Shown: positions 25,643-38,210, counted from the first letter of the stretch. The stretch is 64,000 bases of DNA from Lysinibacillus alkalisoli (GCF_014643595.1 NZ_BMJT01000002.1:248001-312000); one strand, 5' to 3'. Numbers and translations are program-made. Notes: generated from the sequence alone by a model not told the origin.

Positions 25643-27622
25643 ATGGAGCTGCTTATCTTTATTTTGTTATTATTAATCTTGCTCATTATCTCAAATGTGA
25701 TTGCGCATTATATTTCTTTTATACCTATTGCATTAATTCAAATAGGCATTGGTTTAGTAGCAGCCATTCTATTGTCTCAACATACATTTGAAATAGAGTC
25801 AGAATGGTTTTTATTACTATTTATTGCGCCGTTACTGTACCATGACGGTGCACATTTTCCACGAGAGCAGTTATGGCGTATGCGTTTTCCGATTTTAGGT
25901 AATGCTATTGTATTAGTACTGCTCACGACCATAATTGGTGGTTTATTTGTCCATTGGTTAATCCCGTCCATACCGCTTGCGGCTGCTTTTGCTTTAATGG
26001 CTATTTTGTCTCCAACAGACCCTGTTGCAGTAGACGGTATTGCAAGTCGAGTACAAATTCCAGAGCGCATTATGAATTTAGTACGCGGAGAGTCACTCAT
26101 TAATGATGCTTCAGGATTAATTGGCTTTAAGTATGGTGTAGCAGCCATCGTCACAGGCTACTTTTCATTAAAAACAGCTTCGCTAGATTTTCTCTATACC
26201 TTTATCGTAGGTGTAGTCATAGGTCTACTTGGTGCGCTTGCATTATTTATTGTCCGCATGCATTTTAGACGTATCGGGATTGTAGACCCTACTTTTTATG
26301 TGTTACTACAAATTTTAACGCCCTTTATTTTATACTTTGTCTCAGAAGAGGTATTTCATGCTTCAGGCGTGATGGCCGTTGTTACGGGTGGTATTATTGC
26401 AGCCATTTTACGTGAAAAAGGCGAGAATATGATAGCACAAGAACAAATTGTAACAGACCATATGTGGACGATTTTAACCTTTGTTTTAAACGGTGTCATT
26501 TTCTTATTACTAGGCTTATTACTACCATCTGCCACCTCCGATATTTTAGCTAATAATGATATGAAAAATACTGTCCTTGTCGGTTATGTATTAGCCATAG
26601 GTGTTGTAGTGTTAGCTATACGATTTTGTTGGATGGTTGGTGTTGGGTGGTTTGAAAAACGATTTTTACAACGTTCAGAGGAAATGGGTATGAAAGAACA
26701 TGTAATTACTACACTTGTAGGGGTAAGAGGAACAATTACAATGGTAGGTATTATTTCTTTACCTTTTCTTACTGTTACAGGTGAGACATTTCCTCATCGT
26801 CAATTGTTAATATTTTTAGCAGCAGGGGTGATTTTGTTCACGCTAATTTTAGCTACCATTATGTTGCCTTTATTAAATGAAAAGCAAGTTACACAGCAAT
26901 TAGATCTTACAGCTGAAAAACAAAAAATGATACGTGCTGCTATGCAGGCTGTACAGCGAGAAGCGAGGGATGACAACGCTACAGCCGCAATTGCTTTAAT
27001 GCGTCAATATCAAACAATGCAACTCTCTCTTGAACGTAAACAATCGGAAAAAACATTGCAATCACGCAAACAAGAAATGGTAAAGGTTCGTATGATTGGG
27101 CTACAATTAGAAGAACATTATGCTAAAGTATATACGGAGCACAATCCATGTAGTGAAGCAGTTGTAAAAGAAATTCACTATGTACTTAAACAGCGCAAGG
27201 ATCATTTAAAGCATTCTGCTTTTGCTTTGCTAAAGCGACGTGCAAGACAGTTTATACATGAGTGGCAATTGAACAAACAAGAAGATGAAGTTATTACACA
27301 TATTGAAACTGTGCGTAAACATATGACGAATTATGTGATTAATGCAATTATTGATCATGTGCAACATGCTCCAGACTTAGAGCCTGAGTTAGCGCAGCGT
27401 ATTGAATTATATTATCGTCAATTACAATATGCTGCTACTGATGTAGATGCAGATGAGCGTGAAGAACAAAAAGAGTATTTATCACTAGTAGCGATAGAAG
27501 CACAACGTCAAATGGTGAATATGATGTATAAAAAAGGTGAAATCACAACGGAGTCCGCAAAAGAGTTGCGACGATTTGTAAATAATTTAGAGACAGTTAT
27601 TTTGTTAGACGGCCAAGATTAA
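25643..27622 (+). CDS. CPA1-family sodium/proton antiporter
   Basis: 659 residues. Twelve or so TM helices cover about 1-420 with the CPA1 motifs LSPTDPVAVDGI and RGESLINDASGLIGFK, including the acidic residues needed for ion exchange, and VGVRGTITMVG. A long soluble C-terminal region (about 420-659) is helical and rich in Gln, Glu and Lys. GGGAGG precedes the ATG. It should export sodium or potassium in exchange for protons at the cell membrane. Confidence 0.92.
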   Translation: MELLIFILLLLILLIISNVIAHYISFIPIALIQIGIGLVAAILLSQHTFEIESEWFLLLFIAPLLYHDGAHFPREQLWRMRFPILGNAIVLVLLTTIIGGLFVHWLIPSIPLAAAFALMAILSPTDPVAVDGIASRVQIPERIMNLVRGESLINDASGLIGFKYGVAAIVTGYFSLKTASLDFLYTFIVGVVIGLLGALALFIVRMHFRRIGIVDPTFYVLLQILTPFILYFVSEEVFHASGVMAVVTGGIIAAILREKGENMIAQEQIVTDHMWTILTFVLNGVIFLLLGLLLPSATSDILANNDMKNTVLVGYVLAIGVVVLAIRFCWMVGVGWFEKRFLQRSEEMGMKEHVITTLVGVRGTITMVGIISLPFLTVTGETFPHRQLLIFLAAGVILFTLILATIMLPLLNEKQVTQQLDLTAEKQKMIRAAMQAVQREARDDNATAAIALMRQYQTMQLSLERKQSEKTLQSRKQEMVKVRMIGLQLEEHYAKVYTEHNPCSEAVVKEIHYVLKQRKDHLKHSAFALLKRRARQFIHEWQLNKQEDEVITHIETVRKHMTNYVINAIIDHVQHAPDLEPELAQRIELYYRQLQYAATDVDADEREEQKEYLSLVAIEAQRQMVNMMYKKGEITTESAKELRRFVNNLETVILLDGQD

Positions 27623-27632
27623 TACCCATCAC

Positions 27633-27661
27633 TTGCCTTTTTACTAGAAAGCAAGTACACT
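27633..27661 (+). promoter_or_regulatory. putative promoter of glpD
   Basis: TTGCCT (27633-27638), 17-base spacer, TACACT (27656-27661). It lies just upstream of the leader terminator of glpD. Confidence 0.45.
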
Positions 27662-27693
27662 GAGGATAAGTTAATAATTGGTTTGAGCGAATG

Positions 27694-27749
27694 AGAGACC
27701 ACAGATGATAACTATATAACTATAGTTATGATTTGTTGGTCTCTTTTTT
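27694..27749 (+). terminator. glpD leader terminator, likely GlpP-controlled attenuator
   Basis: Outer stem AGAGACCA/TGGTCTCT (27694-27701, 27737-27744), inner nine-bp stem ATAACTATA/TATAGTTAT, then a run of T to 27749. It stands between the probable promoter and glpD. In Bacillus GlpP with glycerol-3-phosphate prevents termination at such leaders; glpP is the next gene but one. Confidence 0.75.
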
Positions 27750-27772
27750 CGTATTAAAAGGAGGAAACAACT

Positions 27773-29416
27773 ATGACAACAGCACAACAACGTCGACAAG
27801 TAACAATAGAAAAACTACAAAATGAAACTTTTGATGTAGTCATTATTGGTGGAGGTATTACAGGTTGTGGGATTGCACTGGATGCTAGCGCTAGAGGATT
27901 GTCTGTTGCGCTATTAGAAATGCAGGACTTTGCTGCTGGTACATCAAGTCGCTCTACAAAGTTAGTGCATGGAGGATTGCGTTATTTAAAACAGTTTGAA
28001 ATTAAAGAGGTGGCGGAGTTAGGTAAAGAACGTGCCATTGTTTATGAGAATGGACCACATGTTACAACACCTGTTTGGATGTTGTTACCTTTCCATAAAG
28101 GAGGTACATTTGGCAAGTTCTCTACCAATATTGGTTTACGTGTGTATGATTTTTTAGCAGGTGTGAAGCGCTCTGAGAGACGCGCTATGCTAAGTGCAGA
28201 AGCTACATTGGATAAAGAGCCTCTTGTAAAACGAGAGGGTCTGCAAGGTGGTGGTGTATATGTGGAATACCGCACAGACGATGCTAGATTGACAATAGAA
28301 GTCGCTAAGGCAGCTGTGACACAAGGTGCAACATTATTAAATTATGCAAAGGTACAATCCTTCACATATGATGAAAATCACAAAGTTAATGGTGTGATTG
28401 CACAAAACGAGATGACAGAGGAGACATTTACCGTTCGTGCGAAAACTGTAATTAATGCTGCAGGACCTTGGGTAGATGATGTACGTAAATACGATGATGC
28501 ATCACCAGGAAAAAAGCATTTGATGTTATCAAAAGGTGTGCATATAGTATTCGATGAAAATGATTTTCCTCTCCATCAGGCAGTATATTTTGATACACCT
28601 GATGGACGCATGGTATTTGCCATACCTCGTAATGGTAAAACATATGTTGGTACAACAGACACTTTTTATGAAGGGGACGCCAAAGAGATGGATATTACAC
28701 AAGCGGACCGTGATTATATTATAAAGGCGATTCATTATATGTTCCCAGCAGTTAAAGTAACCGATGCCCAAATCGAATCGAGCTGGGCAGGTGTGCGTCC
28801 ATTAATCTATGAAGACGGAAAAAACCCATCAGAAATCTCTCGTAAAGATGAAGTATGGACTTCTACATCAGGATTAGTAACCATTGCGGGTGGTAAATTA
28901 ACAGGCTATCGTAAAATGGCAGAAACTGTGTTGGATGAAGTGTTAACAACGTTAGCACCTAAACTAAGAAAAACGATTACGCCTTGTCGTACTAAACAAC
29001 TACCGATCTCGGGTGGAGATATAGGTGGCTCTAAACATTTAGCTACTTATATAGAACGCCGCACGGAAAAAGGTATGGCGCTTGGTTTAACAAAAGAAGA
29101 GGCAACAAGGATTGCACAACAATATGGTAGTAATGCAGAAGTAGTTTTTGCCTATGTAAAAGCCAATGATACGTCACTACCTAACGGGTTATATGCGGAA
29201 TTATGTTATGGTATTGACTATGAGATGGTCATGCATCCTAATGATTTTCTAATACGCCGTACAGGTGCTATGTTTTTTGCTATTGCGCAAGTTAAACAGT
29301 ATCAACAAGCGATTTTAATAGAGATGGCAAAGCAATTAGATTGGACAGAGGCCCAACAAAATCGCTATGCTAAAGATGTAGCTGCCGAAATTATAAGAGC
29401 TACTACTGCAAAGTAA
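27773..29416 (+). CDS. glpD: aerobic glycerol-3-phosphate dehydrogenase
   Basis: 547 residues, normal for Bacillus GlpD. The FAD dinucleotide motif [10 protein letters not shown] lies near 26-35, followed by [17 protein letters not shown] and the later [14 protein letters not shown]. The enzyme oxidises glycerol-3-phosphate to dihydroxyacetone phosphate and passes electrons to quinone at the membrane. Ribosome site AAGGAGG. It heads the glycerol cluster, followed after 12 bases by glpP. Control by the leader terminator at 27694 is inferred. Confidence 0.95.
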   Translation: MTTAQQRRQVTIEKLQNETFDVVIIGGGITGCGIALDASARGLSVALLEMQDFAAGTSSRSTKLVHGGLRYLKQFEIKEVAELGKERAIVYENGPHVTTPVWMLLPFHKGGTFGKFSTNIGLRVYDFLAGVKRSERRAMLSAEATLDKEPLVKREGLQGGGVYVEYRTDDARLTIEVAKAAVTQGATLLNYAKVQSFTYDENHKVNGVIAQNEMTEETFTVRAKTVINAAGPWVDDVRKYDDASPGKKHLMLSKGVHIVFDENDFPLHQAVYFDTPDGRMVFAIPRNGKTYVGTTDTFYEGDAKEMDITQADRDYIIKAIHYMFPAVKVTDAQIESSWAGVRPLIYEDGKNPSEISRKDEVWTSTSGLVTIAGGKLTGYRKMAETVLDEVLTTLAPKLRKTITPCRTKQLPISGGDIGGSKHLATYIERRTEKGMALGLTKEEATRIAQQYGSNAEVVFAYVKANDTSLPNGLYAELCYGIDYEMVMHPNDFLIRRTGAMFFAIAQVKQYQQAILIEMAKQLDWTEAQQNRYAKDVAAEIIRATTAK

Positions 29417-29428
29417 AGGAGAGTCGTT

Positions 29429-29995
29429 ATGCACTTTAATGATCAAAAAATTATGCCAGCGGCACGTACGATAAAGCAGTTTGATGAGATGTTAGCGAGT
29501 GATTACGAATATATTGTGTTATTAGAAGTTCATATTAGCCTTTTACTCTCATTAAAACGAGAGGCAGATCGCAAGCATAAAAAGCTCATTATCCATGCCG
29601 ATTTAATTCATGGTTTAAAAACCGATAATTTTGCTGCTGATTTCTTATGTAATGATGTGCGCCCTGCTGGCATTATTTCAACGCGTTCTAATGTTTTAAT
29701 TAAAGCAAAGGCACGAGGGATTTTAGCTATTCAACGTGTGTTTTTAATTGATACTATTGCATTAGAAAAAAGCTATACAATGATTGAGAATGCAAAACCG
29801 GATTATATTGAGTTATTACCGGGTATAATACCATCAATGATAGAAGAAATTTATACCCAAACGAAAACGCCAGTGATTACAGGTGGGTTAATCCGCTCTG
29901 TTGAACATATGGAACAAGCGCTTGCAGCAGGTGCCATAGCTATTACGACTTCTAGTAAAAAATTATGGAAAGCCAGCAAGAAAGAGGTTGACTAG
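29429..29995 (+). CDS. glpP: glycerol uptake operon antiterminator GlpP
   Basis: 188 residues with the TIM-barrel-like GlpP pattern (VHISLLLSL, HADLIHGLKTD, FLCNDVRPAGIISTRSNVLIKAKARG, IQRVFLIDT, ELLPGIIPS, TGGLI). GlpP binds leader RNA in the presence of glycerol-3-phosphate and prevents termination. Two candidate leader terminators flank it, before glpD and before glpF. In Bacillus subtilis glpP lies upstream of glpFK; here it sits between glpD and glpF. Ribosome site AAGGAGAG. Confidence 0.93.
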   Translation: MHFNDQKIMPAARTIKQFDEMLASDYEYIVLLEVHISLLLSLKREADRKHKKLIIHADLIHGLKTDNFAADFLCNDVRPAGIISTRSNVLIKAKARGILAIQRVFLIDTIALEKSYTMIENAKPDYIELLPGIIPSMIEEIYTQTKTPVITGGLIRSVEHMEQALAAGAIAITTSSKKLWKASKKEVD

Positions 29996-30016
29996 CCAAA
30001 ATTTTTAAAATAGAAT
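29988..30016 (+). promoter_or_regulatory. putative promoter of glpFK
   Basis: TTGACT (29988-29993), 17-base spacer, TAGAAT (30011-30016). The -35 element overlaps the glpP stop codon. Confidence 0.6.
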
Positions 30017-30052
30017 GTAGTTTAAGTTCATAGACGCGTGATTAGGAAAAGG

Positions 30053-30107
30053 AAACCACATGGAGGCATCTGCTGGTAAGAGCAGGTGTGTTACATGTGG
30101 TTTTTTT
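30053..30107 (+). terminator. glpFK leader terminator, likely GlpP-controlled attenuator
   Basis: Outer stem AAACCACATG/CATGTGGTTT (30053-30062, 30094-30103), inner CTGCT/AGCAG stem, seven T. It lies between the promoter and glpF, so readthrough is needed for expression. It shares an ACCACA segment in its left arm with the glpD leader. Confidence 0.78.
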
Positions 30108-30144
30108 GTTGTTAACTAAATGATGTAAAACAAGGGGGAATATG

Positions 30145-32467
<2,323 letters not shown>

Positions 32468-32473
32468 GAATAA

Positions 32474-32507
32474 AAAACCCCTATTGATTAAGCACAATAG
32501 GGGTTTT
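32474..32507. terminator. bidirectional terminator after glpK
   Basis: Thirteen-bp perfect stem (32474-32486 with 32495-32507) between the converging glpK and ykpA genes. Confidence 0.9.
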
Positions 32508-32512
32508 ATATG

Positions 32513-34114
32513 TTATTTTTTATTCGTTTGTTTCCATTCTAAAAACTCATCATATGTGCATTGTTTATCTAAAATCGAACCGTCTGGCTGAATTTCAATG
32601 ACACGGTTAGCAATCGTTTGGATAAACTGGTGGTCATGTGATGTAAATAACATGGCACCTTTAAAGCGAATTAAGCCTTCGTTTAATGCTTGGATGGATT
32701 CAAGGTCTAAGTGGTTAGTAGGCTCATCTAATAAAATAACGTTAGCACTTGATAACATCATTTTGGATAACATACAACGCACTTTCTCCCCACCAGATAA
32801 TACCGATGGTGATTTTTTAACTTCTTCCCCACTAAATAACATACGACCTAAGAAACCACGTAAAAAGCTTTCTGTCTCATCATCTGGTGAGTACTGACGC
32901 AACCAATCTACAAGTGTTTTTTCGCCACCCTGGAAGTAATTGTCGTGGTCTAATTCAAAATAGCTTTGAGATGTTGTTACACCCCATTTAAATGTACCTG
33001 CATCAGCTTCTTTTTGATCCATTAAAATGTCTAACAGAGCCGTTTTTGCGATAGGGCTACCAAGAAGAATAATTTTATCATCTTTATTCATAGAGAAACG
33101 GATATCTTTGAATAATTGCTCACCTTCTTGAGAGGCAGTTAAGCCATCTACAGTTAACACATCATTTCCAATATCACGCCCAATTTGGAAGTTAATGAAT
33201 GGATATTTACGGCTAGACGGACGAATATCATCTAATTCAATTTTATCTAACATTTTCTTACGTGAAGTTGCCTGTTTCGATTTCGAGGCATTCGCAGAGA
33301 AACGAGCGATAAATTCTTGTAATTCCTTCATTTTCTCTTCTTTTTTCTTGTTTTGGTCTTGCATCATTTTTTGTGCAAGTTGAGATGACTCATACCAGAA
33401 GTCGTAGTTACCTACGTAAAGTTGAATTTTACCAAAATCAAGGTCAGCAATATGCGTACATACTTTGTTTAAGAAGTGACGGTCATGTGAGACAACAATT
33501 ACTGTATTATCAAAATTAATTAAGAACTCTTCTAGCCACTGAATCGCTTGTAAATCTAAGTGGTTAGTAGGCTCATCTAGTAATAGTACATCAGGTTGCC
33601 CAAATAGAGCTTGCGCTAATAGGACTTTAACTTTATCAGAACCTTCAAGTTCAGCCATTGTCACATGTAATAGCTCTTCCGTAATACCAAGACCATTTAA
33701 TAAAGTCGCTGCTTCAGATTCAGCTTCCCAACCATTTAACTCAGCAAACTCACCTTCAAGCTCAGCAGCACGCATGCCATCTTCATCCGAGAAGTCTTCC
33801 TTCATATAAATCGCATTTTTTTCTTGCATTACATCATAAAGACGTTCATGTCCCATAATTACAGTATCAAGCACGGTAAATTCTTCATAAGCAAAGTGGT
33901 CTTGTTTTAAGACAGCTAAACGCTCATCTTTACCCATTGCCACATTACCTTCTTGCGCTTCAATTTCGCCAGATAAGATTTTTAAAAAAGTGGATTTACC
34001 AGCACCATTAGCACCAATTAAACCATAACAGTTACCTGGTGTGAATTTTATATTAACATCTTCGAATAGTTTACGGTCGCCATAACGAAGACCTACGTTA
34101 CTTACTTGAATCAT
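32513..34114 (-). CDS. ykpA: ABC-F protein, YkpA-like
   Basis: 533 residues with two ATPase domains and no membrane segments, joined by a charged P-site-tRNA-type linker (about 235-300), as in ABC-F translation factors. Domain 1 has Walker A GANGAGKST and LLLDEPTNHLDL; domain 2 has LSGGEKVRCMLSKMML and ILLDEPTNHLDLES. The domain 2 Walker A is degenerate (LLGSPIAKTAL), as I recall for Bacillus YkpA. It closely resembles YkpA/YbiT throughout. It should act on ribosomes; no resistance role is implied. Confidence 0.9.
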   Translation of the reverse strand: MIQVSNVGLRYGDRKLFEDVNIKFTPGNCYGLIGANGAGKSTFLKILSGEIEAQEGNVAMGKDERLAVLKQDHFAYEEFTVLDTVIMGHERLYDVMQEKNAIYMKEDFSDEDGMRAAELEGEFAELNGWEAESEAATLLNGLGITEELLHVTMAELEGSDKVKVLLAQALFGQPDVLLLDEPTNHLDLQAIQWLEEFLINFDNTVIVVSHDRHFLNKVCTHIADLDFGKIQLYVGNYDFWYESSQLAQKMMQDQNKKKEEKMKELQEFIARFSANASKSKQATSRKKMLDKIELDDIRPSSRKYPFINFQIGRDIGNDVLTVDGLTASQEGEQLFKDIRFSMNKDDKIILLGSPIAKTALLDILMDQKEADAGTFKWGVTTSQSYFELDHDNYFQGGEKTLVDWLRQYSPDDETESFLRGFLGRMLFSGEEVKKSPSVLSGGEKVRCMLSKMMLSSANVILLDEPTNHLDLESIQALNEGLIRFKGAMLFTSHDHQFIQTIANRVIEIQPDGSILDKQCTYDEFLEWKQTNKK

Positions 34115-34301
34115 GAAAATCCTCCTAAAAAAAATTAAATTTTACACAGTGTTTCAAGTATAACACGTTTTTTCATACATAGGGGGATAACTCACGACCA
34201 TTTTTATTAAATTATTACAACGCTTTATAGCAGTTTTGTGAATGGGGTTGTTGTTTAGATAATGCTATGCTTCAATAGTTACAGAGAGAGAGGAAACAAC
34301 T

Positions 34302-35477
34302 ATGAAACGACAAACAGCCACAGCATTTCTTTGGCTTATTGCCATCTTCTTTGTGGCGCTCAATTTAAGACCCGCTATCACGTCTATCGGGCCATTAACA
34401 ACAACCTTATTACATGATTTACAAAGCACGAATACACAAATTAGCATTTTAACAAGCGTACCTGTCTTTTGCATGGGTCTCTTTGCTTCTTTAGCGATTC
34501 CCTTAAAACAAAAACTAGGCTTACATCGCACGATGCGTATGATGCTGTTGCTATTAGTTATCGCTTTTTTATGTCGATTGATATGGCCAAGTTATACGAG
34601 TTTAGTGATCACAAGTTTGTTGGCAGGCTTTGCTATTGCTGTTATTGGCCCATTGATTAACACTTTTATTAAAACGACGTTTCCATCGCATACAGCAAGT
34701 GCGTTAGGTGTCTACTCATTTGGGATTGGCGCTGGCGCCACACTAAGCGCAAGTTTTACATATGTTTTGTATGTAAAAACGACTTGGGAAATAGCACTCG
34801 CATGTTGGGGTCTCTTTGCCGTATTTGCTTACATCATTTGGACAGTGACAGCCACTAAACAAGCACAAACTACTTGTAATGAACAAACGGTCACACATAA
34901 GGGAAGGAACCCGTGGCGTTCGAAACGTGCGTGGCTTATTTTATTATTTTTTGGGATGCAAACAGCACTATTCTTTACGTTGATGGCTTTTTTATCGCCA
35001 CTTGTACAAGCTAAAGGGTTTACAGAAGCAGGTGCAGGTCAAGTATTAATGGTATTTGCTCTCGTACAAATGTTAGGGAATTTAGCCATCCCGCTATTGT
35101 TAGAACGCTTTCCACATCGTATCATGTGGTTATTTACCTTAACCACTCTAGTTGGCGTTGGTTTAATCGGTTTATATTTAGGACAAGGTGTGATGATTTG
35201 GAGTAGTATTATCGTAATAGCATTGGCATTAAGTGGTATGTTTCCAATCGGTTTATTATTGCCACTTGATGAAGCCCGTAATGAAGATGAAGCAAATCGA
35301 TGGTCTTCTATGGTGCTGTCAGGCGGCTTTATGTTAAGTGCCATTTTGCCATTATGTATCGGTATTATGATAGATTATACGAAAAATTATACCTATGTGA
35401 TTTTTTTATTGTTTGTACTTGTTGTATTAATTTTATGCATTCTCTTACAATTACAACGCACAAAATCTCGTATGTAA
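34302..35477 (+). CDS. MFS transporter, CynX/NimT type
   Basis: 391 residues with twelve predicted TM helices. The N-terminus (ALNLRPAITSIGPLTT) and the GPLINTFIKTTFPSHTASALGVYSFGIGAG segment are typical of the CynX/NimT branch of the major facilitator superfamily, which includes cyanate and 2-nitroimidazole transporters and Bacillus YycB. Substrate unknown. A GAGAGAGG site precedes the ATG. Single gene with its own terminator. Confidence 0.85.
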   Translation: MKRQTATAFLWLIAIFFVALNLRPAITSIGPLTTTLLHDLQSTNTQISILTSVPVFCMGLFASLAIPLKQKLGLHRTMRMMLLLLVIAFLCRLIWPSYTSLVITSLLAGFAIAVIGPLINTFIKTTFPSHTASALGVYSFGIGAGATLSASFTYVLYVKTTWEIALACWGLFAVFAYIIWTVTATKQAQTTCNEQTVTHKGRNPWRSKRAWLILLFFGMQTALFFTLMAFLSPLVQAKGFTEAGAGQVLMVFALVQMLGNLAIPLLLERFPHRIMWLFTLTTLVGVGLIGLYLGQGVMIWSSIIVIALALSGMFPIGLLLPLDEARNEDEANRWSSMVLSGGFMLSAILPLCIGIMIDYTKNYTYVIFLLFVLVVLILCILLQLQRTKSRM

Positions 35478-35479
35478 AC

Positions 35480-35520
35480 AAAGAGATGTTCTTGAAGTGT
35501 AGCTTCTTGGACATCTCTTT
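35480..35520 (+). terminator. terminator of the MFS gene
   Basis: AAAGAGATGT/ACATCTCTTT stem with an inner GAAG/CTTC stem, followed by T-rich sequence. Confidence 0.8.
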
Positions 35521-35642
35521 TATTTTAATGTTTATCGCAACAAAACAATGAAAGATAACGTTATGATGAGAGAAGTCGTAAAAACGTTTAATAAGATGTG
35601 CTTAGAGGGAATAAAGCAATATAGAAAAAAGAGGTGAGTGCT

Positions 35643-36836
35643 ATGGAGCCAAATGAAAAGAAAGACAGTATCTTTTCTACAAAGTTCATTCGTTTTCTTG
35701 GTGGAAAGAACTTAGTATTTATGTTAGCTGTTTTATTATTATTAGGTTGTGTGATTTTTGTTTTTGGTAAAGTAGACTATGTATTTAAGCCATTAAGAGT
35801 GCTACTGTCAACCATTATGTTGCCTGTAATTTTAGCAGGTATTTTATATTATTTAATGCGACCTATTTTACGCAAGTTAGAAAAATGGGGCATAAAACGC
35901 ATATGGGGCATTTTGTTATTGCTACTCATTGCAGGTGGTATTATTGCGCTATTAATTGGACTCGTATTCCCGTTTCTACGCGACCAGTTAACAAATCTAG
36001 CAAAAGATTTCCCTGACTATTATCGCAATTTTGTAGCAAGTATTAATCATTTCATAGAGCATTCTAGATTCAGCAAGTACTTGCAAGACTTTGATTTCGA
36101 TTTTAATATGATTTCGGATAAACTATCCGGTGATTTAGGCACGAGTATTAAAGATACTGTAACAGGTGCTGTGCAAGGTTTCGCAAGCGGTATTACAAGT
36201 ATTGTTTCGACAGTGACAGGCTTATTATTGCACCTTGCGACTGTGCCATTTATTTTATTTTATTTATTAAAAGACGGGGAAAAGTTACCAAAATATATTT
36301 TAAACATGTTTCCACCACGTGCACGTAAGGAAATTCATTCTGTCTTACATGATATGGACGATAAAGTAAGTTCATATATTCAAGGTCAGTTAATTGTGTC
36401 GTTTTGTATCGGTGTAATGGTAACAATCGGCTTTTTAATTATTGGTATGGATTATGCCGTTTTACTCGGTGCATTAGCTATGGTCACATCTGTTGTCCCG
36501 TATTTAGGACCAATTATTGCGATTACACCTGCCGTTATTATCGCTCTTGTCACATCGCCAGTGATGTTATTAAAGTTAGCGGTTGTATGGACGGTAGTAC
36601 AATTAATTGAGGGTAAATTTATTTCACCACAAGTGATGGGGCATTCCTTAGCCATTCATCCAATCACTATCATTTTTGTATTGCTTACCGCAGGTTCCTT
36701 ATTTGGTGTACCAGGTGTTGTGTTAGGTATCCCAGGTTATGCGGTCTTAAAAGTATTAGTCACCCATTTATTTGCAGCATTCAAAATCCGTTACAATCGT
36801 TTTAGTGACAAATTAGATGATAAATACGAAGTATAA
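35643..36836 (+). CDS. AI-2E (PerM) family transporter
   Basis: 397 residues from the ATG at 35643 (GAGGTGA upstream). About eight TM helices with the PerM pattern: paired N-terminal helices, a soluble segment (FPDYYRNFVASINHF), and the C-terminal SVVPYLGPIIAITPAVIIAL, EGKFISPQVMGHSLAIHPITIIF and GVPGVVLGIPGYAVLK. Members export small molecules or act as sodium antiporters; the autoinducer-2 role is proven for few. A second, distant member is encoded at 47091-48179. Confidence 0.9.
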   Translation: MEPNEKKDSIFSTKFIRFLGGKNLVFMLAVLLLLGCVIFVFGKVDYVFKPLRVLLSTIMLPVILAGILYYLMRPILRKLEKWGIKRIWGILLLLLIAGGIIALLIGLVFPFLRDQLTNLAKDFPDYYRNFVASINHFIEHSRFSKYLQDFDFDFNMISDKLSGDLGTSIKDTVTGAVQGFASGITSIVSTVTGLLLHLATVPFILFYLLKDGEKLPKYILNMFPPRARKEIHSVLHDMDDKVSSYIQGQLIVSFCIGVMVTIGFLIIGMDYAVLLGALAMVTSVVPYLGPIIAITPAVIIALVTSPVMLLKLAVVWTVVQLIEGKFISPQVMGHSLAIHPITIIFVLLTAGSLFGVPGVVLGIPGYAVLKVLVTHLFAAFKIRYNRFSDKLDDKYEV

Positions 36837-36850
36837 TCTTTCTATTAATG

Positions 36851-36883
36851 AGATGGCTAGGAAATGAACTAGCCATCTTTTTG
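36851..36883 (+). terminator. terminator of the AI-2E family gene
   Basis: Ten-bp stem AGATGGCTAG/CTAGCCATCT (36851-36860, 36869-36878) followed by TTTTTG. Confidence 0.85.
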
Positions 36884-36957
36884 TCTATATAGCAGTTAAA
36901 AAGGGTAAAGAAGTATTATCTCAACTACGAGAAGTAGGAAGCAAAGGGTGAAGATAA

Positions 36958-37353
36958 ATGAATGTAAAAGTGTTACGTGAACGAATTAATGCACAATGTG
37001 ACGCATATCCAAGTGCGTATGCACAATTAGTAAAACCTATTAATGACATGTTGTTGGAGATAGATGCTGCTATTACTGAAGAAACAGCGCAAAAGATTGT
37101 AGATAATCTTCAACAATTTGCTGAAGGGGCTAAATATATGCCTGATTGCCATCTTGATGAGAGTGATCACTTTTTAGCAGATGGTATTGAAGCCTTAAAG
37201 AAAGGTCATCTAGCAGACGGTGCTCTTCAAATTTTTGGTGCGGGTTTAAATTTCGCAAGCTTTTCTGCAAAAGCCATCAATGTCAAACAAATTAATCCAT
37301 ATGAATTACTAGATGAGCGATTCAAGCAACTTAAAAGTCATCTACAGGAGTAA
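36958..37353 (+). CDS. hypothetical protein (131 aa)
   Basis: 131 residues, soluble and predicted largely helical. An AAAGGGTGA site precedes the ATG. The C-terminal half has a Gly/Ala-rich segment (ADGALQIFGAGLNFASFSAK). No family or active-site motif recognised. It converges with the lipoprotein gene at 37371 without a clear terminator between. Confidence 0.7.
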   Translation: MNVKVLRERINAQCDAYPSAYAQLVKPINDMLLEIDAAITEETAQKIVDNLQQFAEGAKYMPDCHLDESDHFLADGIEALKKGHLADGALQIFGAGLNFASFSAKAINVKQINPYELLDERFKQLKSHLQE

Positions 37354-37370
37354 AATATGAATTATACTAT

Positions 37371-38210
37371 TTAATTAGTGTTCTCTATTTCAAAGACAAA
37401 AGGCTCCATTTCAATATCGTAATTATTGCTGCTTCCTTCAGCATAAATCTTTAGGTCGTTAAGATCATCAATATTAATAGCAGGGTAAGTTATGATACCC
37501 GTAGATGAGACCCCAGGAAGCAGCTCTGATTGTAATTCAGGGTAGTTAGCATCGTAGTCTGTATCTTCTTCTAATTGTTTACCTTGATGAATCAATTTAG
37601 TATTAAATGTGTAAAATGAAATTTTATCATTAGTCTTATTATCAATTGTGAAAAATACACGAGTATGTGGTTTAGCAAATTCGATTTTTTCTACTTTTAC
37701 AATAAAATCGTTTTGATTGATTTCTTTTTCTACTTTGATTTCTTTAAGGGTGGGTGCCAATGCTTCAGCATAGTCAATTACTTTAACAGACGAGGCAAGT
37801 ACCATAGGTGCAGTCACTTTACCACCTAACATGTTCTCTCCTTCAAATGTATCTTCAATAGTTCCTTTTACTCGGACATAATCATCTTCTTTTATTTTAA
37901 GTGTTGGATCTTTTATAGCTACAATCGTATTTTTTTCATAGTTTTGAGGATCAGCATAGATTTGAAGATAAGTACCTTCATCATCTTGCTCAGGTTCACC
38001 CAATAATTTACCTACAAATTCATATTCATAACCTTTAAATTTTTTTGGAGATGTATATAACTTTGTTATATCATCTTCTGTGATTTTGCCAGCAGATTTT
38101 TCGTTTTTTTCCGTAGAAACCTCACTTTTTTTCTGTGATTCATCGTTATTACTTCCACATCCTCCTAATAAAAACAATAAAATGGAACCACTCAACAATA
38201 TTTTTTTCAT
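37371..38210 (-). CDS. lipoprotein with OB-like and DUF4352-like domains
   Basis: 279 residues. Lipobox FLLGGC, a Lys/Ser/Glu-rich linker to about 42, then residues 45-150 with the pattern of a tRNA-anti-like OB fold (YTSPKKFKGYEYEFVGKLLG...YVRVKGTIED), and residues 165-275 resembling the immunoglobulin-like DUF4352 domain (IEFAKPHTRVFFTIDNKTNDKISFYTFNTKLI...LLPGVSSTGIITYP). Such lipoproteins are common in Bacillales and have no known function. AAGGAGG precedes the ATG. Outer membrane-face location inferred. Confidence 0.75.
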   Translation of the reverse strand: MKKILLSGSILLFLLGGCGSNNDESQKKSEVSTEKNEKSAGKITEDDITKLYTSPKKFKGYEYEFVGKLLGEPEQDDEGTYLQIYADPQNYEKNTIVAIKDPTLKIKEDDYVRVKGTIEDTFEGENMLGGKVTAPMVLASSVKVIDYAEALAPTLKEIKVEKEINQNDFIVKVEKIEFAKPHTRVFFTIDNKTNDKISFYTFNTKLIHQGKQLEEDTDYDANYPELQSELLPGVSSTGIITYPAINIDDLNDLKIYAEGSSNNYDIEMEPFVFEIENTN

